Source: Methylorubrum zatmanii
GTDB taxonomy: Bacteria > Pseudomonadota > Alphaproteobacteria > Rhizobiales > Beijerinckiaceae
Length of the DNA stretch: 33,313 bases
Assembly: GCF_014845115.1 (NCBI RefSeq)
Contig: NZ_NKUI01000104.1
Location: forward strand, 1-33,313
Direction: 5' to 3'
The position numbers and the translations under genes are program-made. The notes below the pieces were generated by a model. The model was not told the DNA's origin, made no database searches, and saw only the letters and a program-made list of their open reading frames with translations. Shown in pieces: positions 7,790 to 16,260 of the stretch. Within the stretch, counting starts at the first letter, position 1. The number at the start of each line of letters is the position of its first letter.

Positions 7790-8062
7790 TTAAGCGCGTT
7801 TTGTGCCGCGGGTGAGACGGCGGTGGTTCGCTCGGACCTTGCGGCGATAGCCGTCCACGACGGCGCCGTGGGACGCGCCGGTGGCGAGCTGCATCGCCGC
7901 CTCCCCCGCCGCGAACACCTTCTCGCTGACCATGCGCTGCGCTTCGATCTGGGCGGCGCTGCCGCCGGCCGCGAGCTTGGCCATGCGCAGGGCGATCACG
8001 GACTGCGCCTCGAAGGCGAGCAGCGTCGTGTCGAGCCCGAGCTTCCACCACGATGCGAACAT
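7790..8062 (-). CDS. Small conserved-looking hypothetical protein
   Basis: A 90-residue protein starting at the ATG at 8062 (MFASWWKLGLDTTLLAFEAQ). AAAGGGCAGG lies just upstream as a plausible ribosome binding site. The frame is open to 8185, but that extension looks non-coding. The body is predicted helical (SVIALRMAKLAAGGSAAQIE, QRMVSEKVFAAGEAAMQLAT) with a basic tail RRKVRANHRRLTRGTKRA. The helical stretch faintly recalls phasin-type proteins, but the resemblance is too weak for a name. It is cytosolic, with no signal peptide. Confidence 0.7.
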   Translation of the reverse strand: MFASWWKLGLDTTLLAFEAQSVIALRMAKLAAGGSAAQIEAQRMVSEKVFAAGEAAMQLATGASHGAVVDGYRRKVRANHRRLTRGTKRA

Positions 8063-8180
8063 CGAGCCTGCCCTTTCACATTCCGGCGGTCGTCCCGGTC
8101 GATCCGCCGGCCCCGGATCGATGCTGCACCGCAAAACAAAGATCAAGGGCCACCCCATTTGGGGACGGCCCCGGGTCTTA

Positions 8181-8214
8181 CCCAAGGCTCAACCGTGCCC
8201 AAGGCCCAACCGTG
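8181..8214. repeat. Two 17-bp tandem direct repeats
   Basis: CCCAAGGCTCAACCGTG (8181-8197) is followed at once by CCCAAGGCCCAACCGTG (8198-8214), with one mismatch. It lies in the gap between two small minus-strand genes. No function is evident. Confidence 0.6.
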
Positions 8215-8322
8215 GCTCATCCCCAATCCGGTCGATCCCTTCGGGATGGCGGATTTGGGCTTCGCGCAAACGCCGCGCGGGCTTGCCGAGACGCAACCCG
8301 CTCCGATCAAGCGGAGGCCGTC

Positions 8323-8727
8323 TCAGTCGAAGCTGCGCCCCTTGGCGGCGGAGCCGCCCAGGCTGATCTTGACCTTCTTCGGCGGGGCCGACTGAGCTCC
8401 CCTGCCCCGCGCTGCGGGCGTATCGGGCTCCGGCGGCGCCTCCGTCGGTTTGAGCCGGGACTGGCCGTGGATCACAGACCCGATCTCACCCACCGCCCGG
8501 ATCAGGTCCTCGCGCTCGCAGGCACGGGCCACCTTCAGGCCGAGCTGGTGCATGTGGCTCTTGCCGTAAAGATAGGCCGCGAGCTTGGCGCGGGTCAGCG
8601 CCGGAATCGTCTCGAGGATGTAGGGCAGATCGTACTCGTCGGCGCGGTAGACCTCGCCGAGCAGTTCGAGGGACACCGGGCATTCCGGATCGACGGTCGC
8701 GCCGGTGGTCGGGTGGGCCTGGGTCAT
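8323..8727 (-). CDS. Hypothetical cytosolic protein
   Basis: A 134-residue unrecognised protein. Residues about 15-80 look like a compact helical domain (CPVSLELLGEVYRADEYDLP, LETIPALTRAKLAAYLYGKS, KVARACEREDLIRAVGE). The C-terminal 45 residues are Pro/Ala/Lys-rich and probably disordered, with KKVKISLGGSAAKGRSFD at the end. The ATG at 8727 has AAGG seven bases upstream. It overlaps the stop codon of the upstream exported-protein gene in an ATGA arrangement, so the two are translationally coupled. No catalytic motif is visible. Confidence 0.7.
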   Translation of the reverse strand: MTQAHPTTGATVDPECPVSLELLGEVYRADEYDLPYILETIPALTRAKLAAYLYGKSHMHQLGLKVARACEREDLIRAVGEIGSVIHGQSRLKPTEAPPEPDTPAARGRGAQSAPPKKVKISLGGSAAKGRSFD

Positions 8728-9140
8728 GGGACACCTTCTGTCGGAAGAGAGGGTGGAAGAAGGGAAGAACGGGGATCGGAGGCCGGGGCTTCTGCCACGG
8801 ATGCGGGCTTGGAGGCACGCGGGGAAGAGGGGGCAGGGAGGCACCCGGTGCAGACCGACGCGATGGCGATCCGGGCCCGCCGGTCGCTGCGCTCCCACAC
8901 GGTCTCGCGTGGCGGCCCCTCGGCATCCGGTCCGGCCGCCGGGCCGGGCCCGGCGGCACCGTCGAGCCGGGCCGCGGGATGGGAGCGGATGCGCAGGTAG
9001 AGCGGCTCCTCGGCCCGAACGGCGGCGGGCAGGCACAGCCCGGCCCCGAGCAGCACGGCCAAGCCGGCGCGGGCCGTGACCGCCGGCCGCACGCCCGCCG
9101 CGCCCCGGATCGAACCGGATGTCGGGAGGCCCGATGTCAT
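8724..9140 (-). CDS. Putative exported hypothetical protein
   Basis: An unrecognised 138-residue product. Residues about 18-43 (VRPAVTARAGLAVLLGAGLC, then LPAAVRA) look like a signal peptide, followed by EEPLYLRIRSHPAARLD. A second short conserved-looking segment is RRARIAIASVCTGCLPAP, with two cysteines three apart. The rest is Pro/Ala/Ser-rich linker. The start at 9140 lacks a good ribosome binding site and could lie further downstream. The stop overlaps the next gene's start by 4 bases (ATGA), the best evidence that the frame is real. Confidence 0.55.
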   Translation of the reverse strand: MTSGLPTSGSIRGAAGVRPAVTARAGLAVLLGAGLCLPAAVRAEEPLYLRIRSHPAARLDGAAGPGPAAGPDAEGPPRETVWERSDRRARIAIASVCTGCLPAPSSPRASKPASVAEAPASDPRSSLLPPSLPTEGVP

Positions 9141-9290
9141 GCGCCGGATATCATGCGGAGGCCGATCTCACCGTGGCGGTTGCGGGCGCCGGGGCCCGCA
9201 TCGCGGCTGTCCCTAGCCGCGCAGGATCGGCCGGGATGGTAAACGAGACCTTAACCGCATGCTTCCGCCCGAGGCGAGGCGCCGACGCGA

Positions 9291-9317
9291 AAAAGCCCGG
9301 CGCGGGGCCGGGCTTTT
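9291..9317 (-). terminator. Rho-independent terminator of the outer-membrane protein gene
   Basis: AAAAGCCCGGC (9291-9301) and GCCGGGCTTTT (9307-9317) form a perfect 11-bp stem with a 5-base loop. On the minus strand the hairpin ends in a run of T. It lies 48 bases after the outer-membrane protein stop. Confidence 0.85.
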
Positions 9318-9364
9318 CCGAGGCAATCCGGCGGTCCGGGACGGACCGCCGGCTGGCGCCGATC

Positions 9365-10261
9365 TTAGTACGAGCCGAACTTGTAGTTCAGGCCGGCGCG
9401 GACGACGGCGAACTCGGTGTCGTTGCGGCGGGGGGCGCCGGAGACGACCACCACACCCGGGGTGCTGGTGGTGATGGTGGCGCCGGTGGCATTGGTGGCG
9501 AAGGCGCCGCGCAGGCCGGAACCGCGATCGAGGTTCACGTACAGACCTTCCACCTTCAGCGTCACGGCGGACGAGCGGAAGAAGTTCAGGAAGGAATCGG
9601 TCGGCAGAGCGTACTCGATACCACCGCCGGCGGCCCAGCCGGTCTGGAAGTCGTTGGAGGACACGCCGGTGCCGAACTCCCGGCCGCCGCCCGAACCGTA
9701 GGCGAAGCCGCCGGTGCCGTAGACGAGGGTGCGGTCGAAGGCGTAGCCGAGGCGGCCGCGGACGGTGCCGAAGTAGTCGAGGCCCGACAGGCCGCTCGGG
9801 TTGTAGACCAGGGTGCCCGGGATGATGCCGCCGGTGCCGGTGGTGGTGGCGAAGGCGTAACGGTTCCGGTTACGGCCGAAATCGGCGTACTGGGCGTCGG
9901 CCTCGACACCGATCACGAAGCCCGAGCCCGGCGTGAACTGGTAGTTGTAGCCGATCTGACCGCCGCCGACGAAGCCTTCGTTGCTGTTGCGGTTGCTGAA
10001 GGCGATGACGCCGCTGGTCAGGGCGGGGGCCGAGGAGGCGAACACGCCGGCCGAGGCGGGGACGCCGATCACGGTCGGGCTGTTGTTGTCACGGGTGTTG
10101 AAGCCGTAACCGGCATTGATACCGGCGTAGAAGCCCGTCCAGGTGAAGACCGGCACCGGCTGGAACACCGGCGGCGGGGCAGCGCGGCGCGGAAGGTCGG
10201 CGGCCGAAGCGGCCACAGTGGCGGCAACAAGCGCGCTCGAAGCGAGAAGCAGGCTTTTCAT
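9365..10261 (-). CDS. Outer-membrane beta-barrel protein (Omp25/31 / Opr-type porin family)
   Basis: Surface beta-barrel protein of the OmpA-like membrane-domain family common in Hyphomicrobiales. The product is 298 residues. The start at 10261 gives MKSLLLASSALVAATVAASA, a textbook signal peptide, cut before ADLPRR. This is followed by the Pro-rich RRAAPPPVFQP and FTWTGFYAGINAGYGFN, the family signature. Alternating amphipathic strands fill the rest (GGGQIGYNYQFTPGSGFVIG, GRLGYAFDRTLVYGTGGFAY). The last residues, VVRAGLNYKFGSY, end with an aromatic after a strand, as expected for BAM-dependent assembly. A strong terminator follows. Upstream is a 350-bp control region with a perfect stem-loop. 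It is probably abundant and monocistronic. Confidence 0.92.
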   Translation of the reverse strand: MKSLLLASSALVAATVAASAADLPRRAAPPPVFQPVPVFTWTGFYAGINAGYGFNTRDNNSPTVIGVPASAGVFASSAPALTSGVIAFSNRNSNEGFVGGGQIGYNYQFTPGSGFVIGVEADAQYADFGRNRNRYAFATTTGTGGIIPGTLVYNPSGLSGLDYFGTVRGRLGYAFDRTLVYGTGGFAYGSGGGREFGTGVSSNDFQTGWAAGGGIEYALPTDSFLNFFRSSAVTLKVEGLYVNLDRGSGLRGAFATNATGATITTSTPGVVVVSGAPRRNDTEFAVVRAGLNYKFGSY

Positions 10262-10410
10262 CGGTTCGTACCCTGTATGGCGGGAGCCGGTGCTGGGTTG
10301 GAATGGCCGGGGGACAGGCCCGGTGTTCATCGCTGTCCTGCGATGGACGGACAAATGCACCCGAATCCGTCAACGAAACGTGAAGCCTGACTAGCCCTGA
10401 AGGCCAGCAA

Positions 10411-10442
10411 CCGCTCGATGTGCTTCTGCACACATCGAGCGG
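10411..10442. promoter_or_regulatory. 12-bp inverted repeat upstream of the outer-membrane protein gene
   Basis: CCGCTCGATGTG (10411-10422) and CACATCGAGCGG (10431-10442) are perfect arms around an 8-base centre, about 150 bases upstream of the omp start. No T-run follows on either strand. In the divergent gap 10262-10612 this is the only strong structure I see. It may be an operator or a 5' UTR hairpin. Confidence 0.5.
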
Positions 10443-10612
10443 GGAACCTGTCGAAAGCTTGCAACAGTCAAATCCTGACGCGAATCATGCCAGGAACACA
10501 GTAAATACTCCGTTAAGTGCCGGACAAGAGAATGCCTTAACCTGGTCCGCTCATCCTGCCTTCGGTCGACGGCTCGGTTTCGAACCCGCCGGCCGGATGG
10601 AGGGCGCCTCCC

Positions 10613-10855
10613 GTGTCGTTGGATTCCGGCCCGCAGACAGCACGCGGCCCCCTCTCCTGGTCGATCAAGGTGACGCTGATCCTCGGCCTCGCCGCGACGG
10701 CGCTGGCCCACCACGTCGCCAAGCCGCCGGACAAGCCGCTGCCCCGGCAAGCGGCGCGCGGGCCGGGCGATCCCGAGGTGACCGGCTCGATCGGCCTCCA
10801 TGCCGGGGCGACGCGGCTCGATCCCTGCGTGCTTCGCGGGGGCATGCGGGAATGA
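10613..10855 (+). CDS. Small single-TM hypothetical protein
   Basis: An 80-residue unrecognised protein starting at a GTG (10613), with GGAGGG 8 bases upstream as a strong ribosome binding site. One transmembrane helix spans about residues 17-34 (WSIKVTLILGLAATALAHHV). The mostly polar C-terminal part contains PGDPEVTGSIG, a motif-like end common in small exported alphaproteobacterial proteins. It is probably an inner-membrane-anchored protein facing the periplasm. It is divergent from the outer-membrane barrel gene and lies 293 bp upstream of the helicase. Confidence 0.6.
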   Translation: MSLDSGPQTARGPLSWSIKVTLILGLAATALAHHVAKPPDKPLPRQAARGPGDPEVTGSIGLHAGATRLDPCVLRGGMRE

Positions 10856-11003
10856 TCGAACGTGCGGGCCGGGCGCGCACCGGATCCGGCGGCCCCCATC
10901 CGGCGAAAACAGCCTTGCGGATCTCGCCAGACCGCCGAGCGAGAATGCCGGAAATGCAACCGTGCCCGCCCTCTCTGCGCGTGGCTCGCGCGGGCACAGT
11001 CGA

Positions 11004-11031
11004 TTGACAAGCAGGCACAAGGCTCTAAGTG
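11004..11031 (+). promoter_or_regulatory. Candidate sigma-70 promoter for the DEAD-box helicase
   Basis: TTGACA (11004-11009), a consensus -35, is followed after 16 bases by TAAGTG (11026-11031). The start codon of the helicase is about 118 bases downstream, leaving a long 5' leader. The -10 is a partial match. Confidence 0.4.
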
Positions 11032-11148
11032 TCGCGCGCGGTCGGACGCGTGACGGCGTACCGCGCACGGCTCCCGCGATCCGCCGCCGGCGCGAGCCTT
11101 AGAGCCCTGATCGGCCCACCCCACGCGCGCAATGGTTTCCCGCACACG

Positions 11149-12630
11149 ATGTCTTTCGCCGATCTTGGACTGAGCGACAAGGTTCTCCAGGCCGTCACCA
11201 CGGCCGGCTACACCGAGCCGACGCCGATCCAGGCCCAGGCGATCCCGCACGTGCTCGCCCGGCGCGACGTACTCGGCATCGCCCAGACCGGGACCGGCAA
11301 GACCGCCGCCTTCACCCTGCCGATGCTGACCATGCTGGAAACCGGCCGTGCCCGGGCCCGCATGCCGCGCACGCTGATCCTGGAACCGACCCGCGAACTC
11401 GCGGCGCAGGTCGAGGAGAATTTCGAGCGCTACGGCACCAACCACAAGCTCAACGTGGCGCTGATCATCGGCGGCGTCTCCTTCGCCGACCAGGATGCCA
11501 AGCTCACCCGCGGCACCGACGTGCTGATCGCCACGCCCGGACGGCTGCTCGACCATTTCGAGCGCGGCAAGCTGCTGCTCACCGGCGTCGAGCTCCTCGT
11601 CATCGACGAGGCTGACCGGATGCTCGACATGGGCTTCATCCCCGATATCGAGCGCATCGTGAAGATGGTGCCGTTCACGCGCCAGACACTGTTCTTCTCC
11701 GCCACCATGCCGCCGGAGATCGAGCGGCTGGCGGACATGTTCCTGCACAACCCGCAGCGGGTCGAGGTCGCCCGCCCCTCCTCCACCGCGACGACGATCG
11801 AGCAGCGCCTCGTGGCCACCGGCGCCGAGGGGCACGAGAAGCGCAAGGTGCTGCGCCACCTCATCCGCTCGGCGAACGAGCTGCAGAACGGCATCATCTT
11901 CTGCAACCGCAAGCGCGACGTCGCCCAGCTCCAGCGCTCGCTGACCAGCCACGGCTTCAACGCGGCGGCCCTGCACGGCGACATGGATCAGCGCGCCCGC
12001 ATGGCCGCCCTCGACGGTTTCCGCAGCGGAGAGACGCCGCTTCTGGTGGCGTCCGATGTGGCCGCCCGCGGCCTCGACATCCCGGCCGTGAGCCATGTCT
12101 TCAATTTCGACGTGCCGCATCATCCGGAGGACTACGTCCACCGGATCGGCCGCACCGGCCGCGCCGGCCGCGCCGGCCATGCCTTCACCCTGGCGAGCCG
12201 GGCCGACGAACGCTCGCTCGCGGCGATCGAGAGCCTGATCGGGCGGCCGATCGCGTGGCTCGAAGGCGATCTTTCGACACTGCCCACCGATGTGGAGGGC
12301 GACGAGCCGCGCCGTCGCCGCGGCGGCCGCCGGGTCAAGGAAACCGAGAAGGGCAGCGACAAGGCCGTCCAGAAGACGGCCGAGCGGCCGAGCGAGACCC
12401 GCTCCCGCGGCCCCCGCCGTCCGGCCCCCGAGCGCGGCCGCACCGACGATGTCCGGCGCGAGGCCGAGCCGGTCTCGCCCGTCCGCGAGGCCTCCCGGAG
12501 CGCGCCCGAGCGGTCCCGGAGCGAACGGCGTCCGCCGCGCCGCGACGAGGAGGACGAGACGCCGGTCGGCCTCGGCTCCCATGTGCCGGCCTTCCTGCTG
12601 AAGCCGACGGGAATCCGGAAGAGCAAGTAA
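11149..12630 (+). CDS. rhlE: DEAD-box ATP-dependent RNA helicase (RhlE-like)
   Basis: ATP-dependent RNA unwinding enzyme acting in ribosome assembly, RNA decay or cold adaptation. From the ATG at 11149 it is 493 residues. The motifs appear in order: Q motif GYTEPTPIQAQAIP (about 20-33), motif I AQTGTGKT (45-52), Ia PTRELAAQ, II DEAD, III SAT, and in the second RecA domain VAARGLDIP and HRIGRTGR (VI). Residues from about 385 onward form a basic, Arg/Glu/Pro-rich disordered tail, typical of RhlE/SrmB-like proteins and probably an RNA-binding extension. The frame is open further upstream to a GTG at 11029, but MSFADLGLSDKVLQAV is the family N-terminus. The symbol is by similarity of layout. Confidence 0.93.
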   Translation: MSFADLGLSDKVLQAVTTAGYTEPTPIQAQAIPHVLARRDVLGIAQTGTGKTAAFTLPMLTMLETGRARARMPRTLILEPTRELAAQVEENFERYGTNHKLNVALIIGGVSFADQDAKLTRGTDVLIATPGRLLDHFERGKLLLTGVELLVIDEADRMLDMGFIPDIERIVKMVPFTRQTLFFSATMPPEIERLADMFLHNPQRVEVARPSSTATTIEQRLVATGAEGHEKRKVLRHLIRSANELQNGIIFCNRKRDVAQLQRSLTSHGFNAAALHGDMDQRARMAALDGFRSGETPLLVASDVAARGLDIPAVSHVFNFDVPHHPEDYVHRIGRTGRAGRAGHAFTLASRADERSLAAIESLIGRPIAWLEGDLSTLPTDVEGDEPRRRRGGRRVKETEKGSDKAVQKTAERPSETRSRGPRRPAPERGRTDDVRREAEPVSPVREASRSAPERSRSERRPPRRDEEDETPVGLGSHVPAFLLKPTGIRKSK

Positions 12631-12828
12631 CCCGCCCCGCCGATCCGCCAGCCGCCGTCTCGCGCGGCGGCATGAACGGACAGACGCAACCGGGCCGAGC
12701 GGGCTTCGGCCGGGCCGGTGCCTCTTTCTGACGGCCGCTTAACGTCTTGGCGAGGTTCTGCAGCGACACTCCGGCTACCGGATATCCACAGGGCGCCTTG
12801 CCCTGTCCGGAGGAGATCACGTGACCGG

Positions 12829-13902
12829 ATGAGACAGGGCCCCGATCTCGACCGCGAACGCAGTCTCGTCCTGGCGCAGCGCAGCTTCGAGCTGATGCGC
12901 GACTACTGCACCTGCGCGAACCCGCGGGCCTACGCCGTGTGGTATCTCTACGTCGCCGGCACGCAGCCGCTGATGAACGACGCGATCAAGCGTCTCACCA
13001 CGCAGAACGGCGTGCTGACGAGTGCCGACATCGATCAGCTGCACGATGCCTATATCGACGGCCGCCGGATCGCGGCCGAAGTCGACCGGATGAATTCCAG
13101 CCTGATCGCCGAGGTCGAGGGCATCATGGAGATCATCGAGGTCTCGATCCGCTCCACGGCGCAATACGGCGAGTCGCTCCAGGCCTTCTCCCACGACATC
13201 GCCAACACGGCCACCAGCCGGACGCGCCTGCGCGAGATCGTCACGACGATCATCGCCAATACCCGCGACGTGACGGCCAACAACCGCACCCTCGAGGCGC
13301 GCATGCGCGAGAGCCGCAGCGAGATCGAACAGCTGCGCGAAACCCTCGAAGCCGCCCGCCTCGAAAGCCTGACCGATGCCCTGACCGGACTGGGCAACCG
13401 CAAGAGCTTCGAGGAAGCGCTTCACCGCACCGTCAACGTCCCGCCCGCGCCCGGCGGCACGGGGAAGCCGACGAGCCTGATCGTGCTCGACATCGACTAT
13501 TTCAAGCGCTTCAACGACCTCTACGGGCACCTGACCGGGGATCAGGTTTTGCGCCTCGTCGCCATCGTCATGCGCGAGCATGTCGTGCAGGCCGGCGCGA
13601 CGCTTGCCCGCTTCGGCGGCGAGGAATTCGGTATCGTCCTGCCGGAGACGGATCTGGAAGAGGCCCGGGCCGTCGCCGAACGGGTGCGCACCAGCGTGAC
13701 CAGCCGCGAGTTGGTGAAGCGCTCGACCGGGGAATCGCTCGGCAAGGTCACCGTCTCGCTCGGCATCGCCACGCAGCACGGAGACGACAACGCCGTCTCC
13801 CTCCTGGAGCGTGCGGATGCCTGCCTGTTTGCCGCCAAGCGCGCCGGCCGTGACCGCACCCTGGACGAGACCGAGGTCATGGCGATGCGCGACGTAGCCT
13901 GA
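12829..13902 (+). CDS. GGDEF diguanylate cyclase, soluble
   Basis: Predicted to make cyclic di-GMP from two GTP. The product is 357 residues from the ATG at 12829, with GGAGGAG about 13 bases upstream. Residues 1-130 are a helical N-terminal region without a recognised sensor domain. Residues about 130-180 form a coiled coil leading into DALTGLGNRKSFEEAL. The GGDEF domain has the active signature GGEEF at 263-267 and the metal and guanine contacts in IDYFKRFNDLYGH. The usual RxxD inhibitory site upstream of the signature is replaced by QAGA, so product inhibition is probably absent. No membrane helix or signal peptide is seen. The gene is monocistronic and converges with sufA. Confidence 0.92.
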   Translation: MRQGPDLDRERSLVLAQRSFELMRDYCTCANPRAYAVWYLYVAGTQPLMNDAIKRLTTQNGVLTSADIDQLHDAYIDGRRIAAEVDRMNSSLIAEVEGIMEIIEVSIRSTAQYGESLQAFSHDIANTATSRTRLREIVTTIIANTRDVTANNRTLEARMRESRSEIEQLRETLEAARLESLTDALTGLGNRKSFEEALHRTVNVPPAPGGTGKPTSLIVLDIDYFKRFNDLYGHLTGDQVLRLVAIVMREHVVQAGATLARFGGEEFGIVLPETDLEEARAVAERVRTSVTSRELVKRSTGESLGKVTVSLGIATQHGDDNAVSLLERADACLFAAKRAGRDRTLDETEVMAMRDVA

Positions 13903-13923
13903 GGCCGGCAGATTCCGGCCTCA
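13900..13923. terminator. Stem-loop between convergent GGDEF and sufA genes
   Basis: TGAGGCCGG (13900-13908) and CCGGCCTCA (13915-13923) pair perfectly. The left arm includes the GGDEF stop codon. There is no clear T-run, but the position between convergent genes fits a terminator or mRNA-end stabiliser. Confidence 0.4.
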
Positions 13924-13974
13924 CGGCACGCCTCCAACAGGCCGCCGGAGCGCGAGAGCCGCGCCGGCCGGCGG

Positions 13975-14355
13975 TCAGGCCGGGGCGCCGGCCGCTAGGC
14001 GATCCGGGCTCACGGGCGTGATCGCGACGGATTCGCCGCAGCCGCAGGCCGAGGTCTGGTTCGGGTTGTTGAACACGAACTGGGACGACAGCTTGGTCGT
14101 CTGGAAATCCATCTCGGTGCCGAGCAGGAACAGCACCGCCTTGGGATCGATGAACACGGTCACGCCCCGGTCCTCGATCACGTCCTCGCCGGGATTGCGC
14201 GCCTCGGCATATTCCATCGTGTAGGACATGCCGGCGCAGCCACCGTTACGGACGCCGACGCGCAGACCCGCGATCGGGCGGTCGGCATCGGCCATGATCG
14301 CCTTGATCCGCTCCGCCGCGCGGTCGGTCAGCGTGATCACCTTGAAACCTGACAT
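13975..14355 (-). CDS. sufA: Iron-sulfur cluster assembly carrier, SufA/IscA family
   Basis: A-type carrier that receives [Fe-S] clusters from the SufBCD scaffold and passes them to target proteins. It is 126 residues. The three family cysteines are present: NGGCAGMSY (about residue 40) and ACGCGES (about 105-108). The N-terminus MSGFKVITLTDRAAERIK fixes the ATG at 14355, which has AGGAGA 9 bases upstream. This is the last gene of the suf cluster, 172 bp after sufT, so it may also have a separate promoter. It converges with the GGDEF gene. Confidence 0.94.
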   Translation of the reverse strand: MSGFKVITLTDRAAERIKAIMADADRPIAGLRVGVRNGGCAGMSYTMEYAEARNPGEDVIEDRGVTVFIDPKAVLFLLGTEMDFQTTKLSSQFVFNNPNQTSACGCGESVAITPVSPDRLAAGAPA

Positions 14356-14527
14356 CGTGGTCGCTCTCCTGCGGCCGGGTTCAAGGCCCGGGCGGGTGAG
14401 GGGTTTGAACACCCGAAGAGATAAGCACTCCCCAGGCGGCGGTCCACCGTGAGACTTGGCAATGGTGAGACGGAGAAGCGCTCGATGCGGGGATCGCGCT
14501 CTCCGTTCTCGGCGCTCGCCTGACCGG

Positions 14528-14911
14528 CTACCACATGTCCAGCGCGATGCGGGCCTCGTCGGACATCCGGCTCTGATCCCACGGCGGGTCGAACACCATC
14601 GTCACTTGGCAGGACTGCACCCCCGGCACCGCCGAGACCGCGTTCTCGACCCAGCCCGGCATCTCGCCGGCCACGGGGCAGCCCGGGGCGGTCAGGGTCA
14701 TGTCGATCAGCACCCGCCGGTCGTCCTCGATCTGCACCCGGTAGATCAGGCCGAGTTCGTAGATGTCGGCGGGAATCTCGGGATCGTAGACGCTCTTCAG
14801 CGCGGTGACGATCTCGTCGGTGAGCCGGTCGATCTCTTCGGCCGGAATCGCCGAGGCCGCCGCGAGGGCGGGGGCGTTGGTGCCGCCGGTGATGGTGGCG
14901 TCGGTGCTCAT
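14528..14911 (-). CDS. sufT: SufT, MIP18/DUF59-family Fe-S maturation factor
   Basis: Auxiliary factor for Fe-S cluster delivery, in the MIP18/PaaD-like family. The product is 127 residues from the ATG at 14911, with AGGAG about 7 bases upstream. Signature segments are VYDPEIPADIYELGLIY (about 42-58) and MTLTAPGCPVAGEMP with the conserved Cys. The C-terminus VFDPPWDQSRMSDEARIAL is typical. It lies 52 bp after the sufS stop on the same strand. The position between sufS and sufA is the usual alphaproteobacterial order, so function in the same pathway is well supported. Confidence 0.93.
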   Translation of the reverse strand: MSTDATITGGTNAPALAAASAIPAEEIDRLTDEIVTALKSVYDPEIPADIYELGLIYRVQIEDDRRVLIDMTLTAPGCPVAGEMPGWVENAVSAVPGVQSCQVTMVFDPPWDQSRMSDEARIALDMW

Positions 14912-14963
14912 CGGATCTCTCCTTCCGGCCGCCACACAGGGCGGCCGAAACGTTCCAGAACAG

Positions 14964-16208
14964 TCAGGCGAACAGCGTCTCGGCCTTGGCCAGGGCCTCG
15001 GCCAGCGCGTCGATTTCCTGAGTGGTATTATACAGGCCGAACGAGGCGCGACAGGTGGAGGTGACACCGAAGCGCGTGAGCAGCGGCATCGCGCAATGGG
15101 TGCCGGCGCGCACGGCCACGCCCTGACGGTCGATCACGGTGGCGATGTCGTGGGCATGGGCGCCCTTGACCTCGAAGGCGATGACGCCGCCCTTGTTGCG
15201 GGAATGGCCGATCTGGCGCACGGAGTTCATCGCCCCGAGCCGCTCCTGGGCATAGGCCGTCAGCATCGCCTCGTGGGCGGCGATGTTCTCGCGGCCGAGC
15301 TTCATCATGAATTCCAAAGCCGCGCCGAGACCGACCGCCTCGATGATCGCCGGCGTGCCCGCCTCGAAGCGGTGGGGCGGATCGTTGTAGGTGATCGCAT
15401 CCTGGGTCACCGTGCGGATCATCTCGCCGCCGCCCTGATAGGGGGGCAGCCGATCCAGCCATTCCTTCTTGCCGTAGAGGACGCCGATCCCGGTCGGGCC
15501 GTAGACCTTGTGGCCGGTGAAGACGAAGAAGTCGCAATCGAGCGCCTGCACGTCGATGGGGCGGTGGACCGCGCTCTGCGCCCCGTCGAGCAGAACCGGC
15601 ACGCCGTGGGCATGGGCGATGCGCACGATCTCCTCACCCGGCGTCACCGTGCCGAGCACGTTCGACATATGGGTGAGCGCCACCATCTTGGTGCGCGGGC
15701 TGAACAGCTTCTCGTATTCCTCGACCAGGAAGTTGCCGTCGTCGTCCACCGGCGCCCACTTGATGACGGCCCCGCGCCGCTCGCGCAGGAAGTGCCAGGG
15801 CACGATGTTGGAGTGGTGCTCCATGATCGAGAGGATGATCTCGTCCCCCTCCCCGATCAGCCCGGCCCAGCCCATGGAGGAGGCGACGAGGTTGTAGGCC
15901 TCGGTCGCGTTGCGGGTGAAGATGATCTCGTCGGTCGAGCGGGCGTTGAGGAACTGGCGCGTGGTCTCGCGCGCGCCCTCGAACCCCTCGGTCGCGGCAT
16001 TGGCCATGTAGTGCAGGCCGCGATGGACGTTGGCGTAGCCGGTCTCCATGCAGGAGACCATGGCGTCGATCACCGCCCTCGGCTTCTGCGCCGAGGCGGC
16101 ATTGTCGAGATAGACCAGCGGCTTGCCGTAGACTTTTTCCGAGAGGATCGGGAATTCGGCCCGGATCGCCTCGACATCATAGGGAGTGGCGGGGACGGGT
16201 GCGTTCAT
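14964..16208 (-). CDS. sufS: Cysteine desulfurase SufS (class II)
   Basis: PLP enzyme that takes sulfur from L-cysteine as a persulfide for SufBCD. The product is 414 residues from the ATG at 16208, with GAGG 8 bases upstream; the in-frame ATG at 16265 lies in repeat DNA. Markers are YLDNAASAQKP near the N-terminus, EHHSNIVPW, the PLP-binding Lys in FTGHKVYGPTG, and the active-site Cys in RAGTHCAMP in the short class II context. No sufE is visible in the window. A 283-bp gap containing a genome repeat and a hairpin separates it from sufD, so its expression may be partly uncoupled from sufBCD. Confidence 0.95.
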   Translation of the reverse strand: MNAPVPATPYDVEAIRAEFPILSEKVYGKPLVYLDNAASAQKPRAVIDAMVSCMETGYANVHRGLHYMANAATEGFEGARETTRQFLNARSTDEIIFTRNATEAYNLVASSMGWAGLIGEGDEIILSIMEHHSNIVPWHFLRERRGAVIKWAPVDDDGNFLVEEYEKLFSPRTKMVALTHMSNVLGTVTPGEEIVRIAHAHGVPVLLDGAQSAVHRPIDVQALDCDFFVFTGHKVYGPTGIGVLYGKKEWLDRLPPYQGGGEMIRTVTQDAITYNDPPHRFEAGTPAIIEAVGLGAALEFMMKLGRENIAAHEAMLTAYAQERLGAMNSVRQIGHSRNKGGVIAFEVKGAHAHDIATVIDRQGVAVRAGTHCAMPLLTRFGVTSTCRASFGLYNTTQEIDALAEALAKAETLFA

Positions 16209-16260
16209 CGTCTCGACCTCGAAGCGTACCGGCCAGAATGCCGTCGATCCCACTCCGCCC

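Noticed and set aside
8147-8171. Hairpin GGGCC-CCCC / GGGG-GGCCC as a terminator
   Set aside because: The stem is imperfect and the following T-rich stretch is interrupted; it may equally belong to the leader of the 8062 gene.
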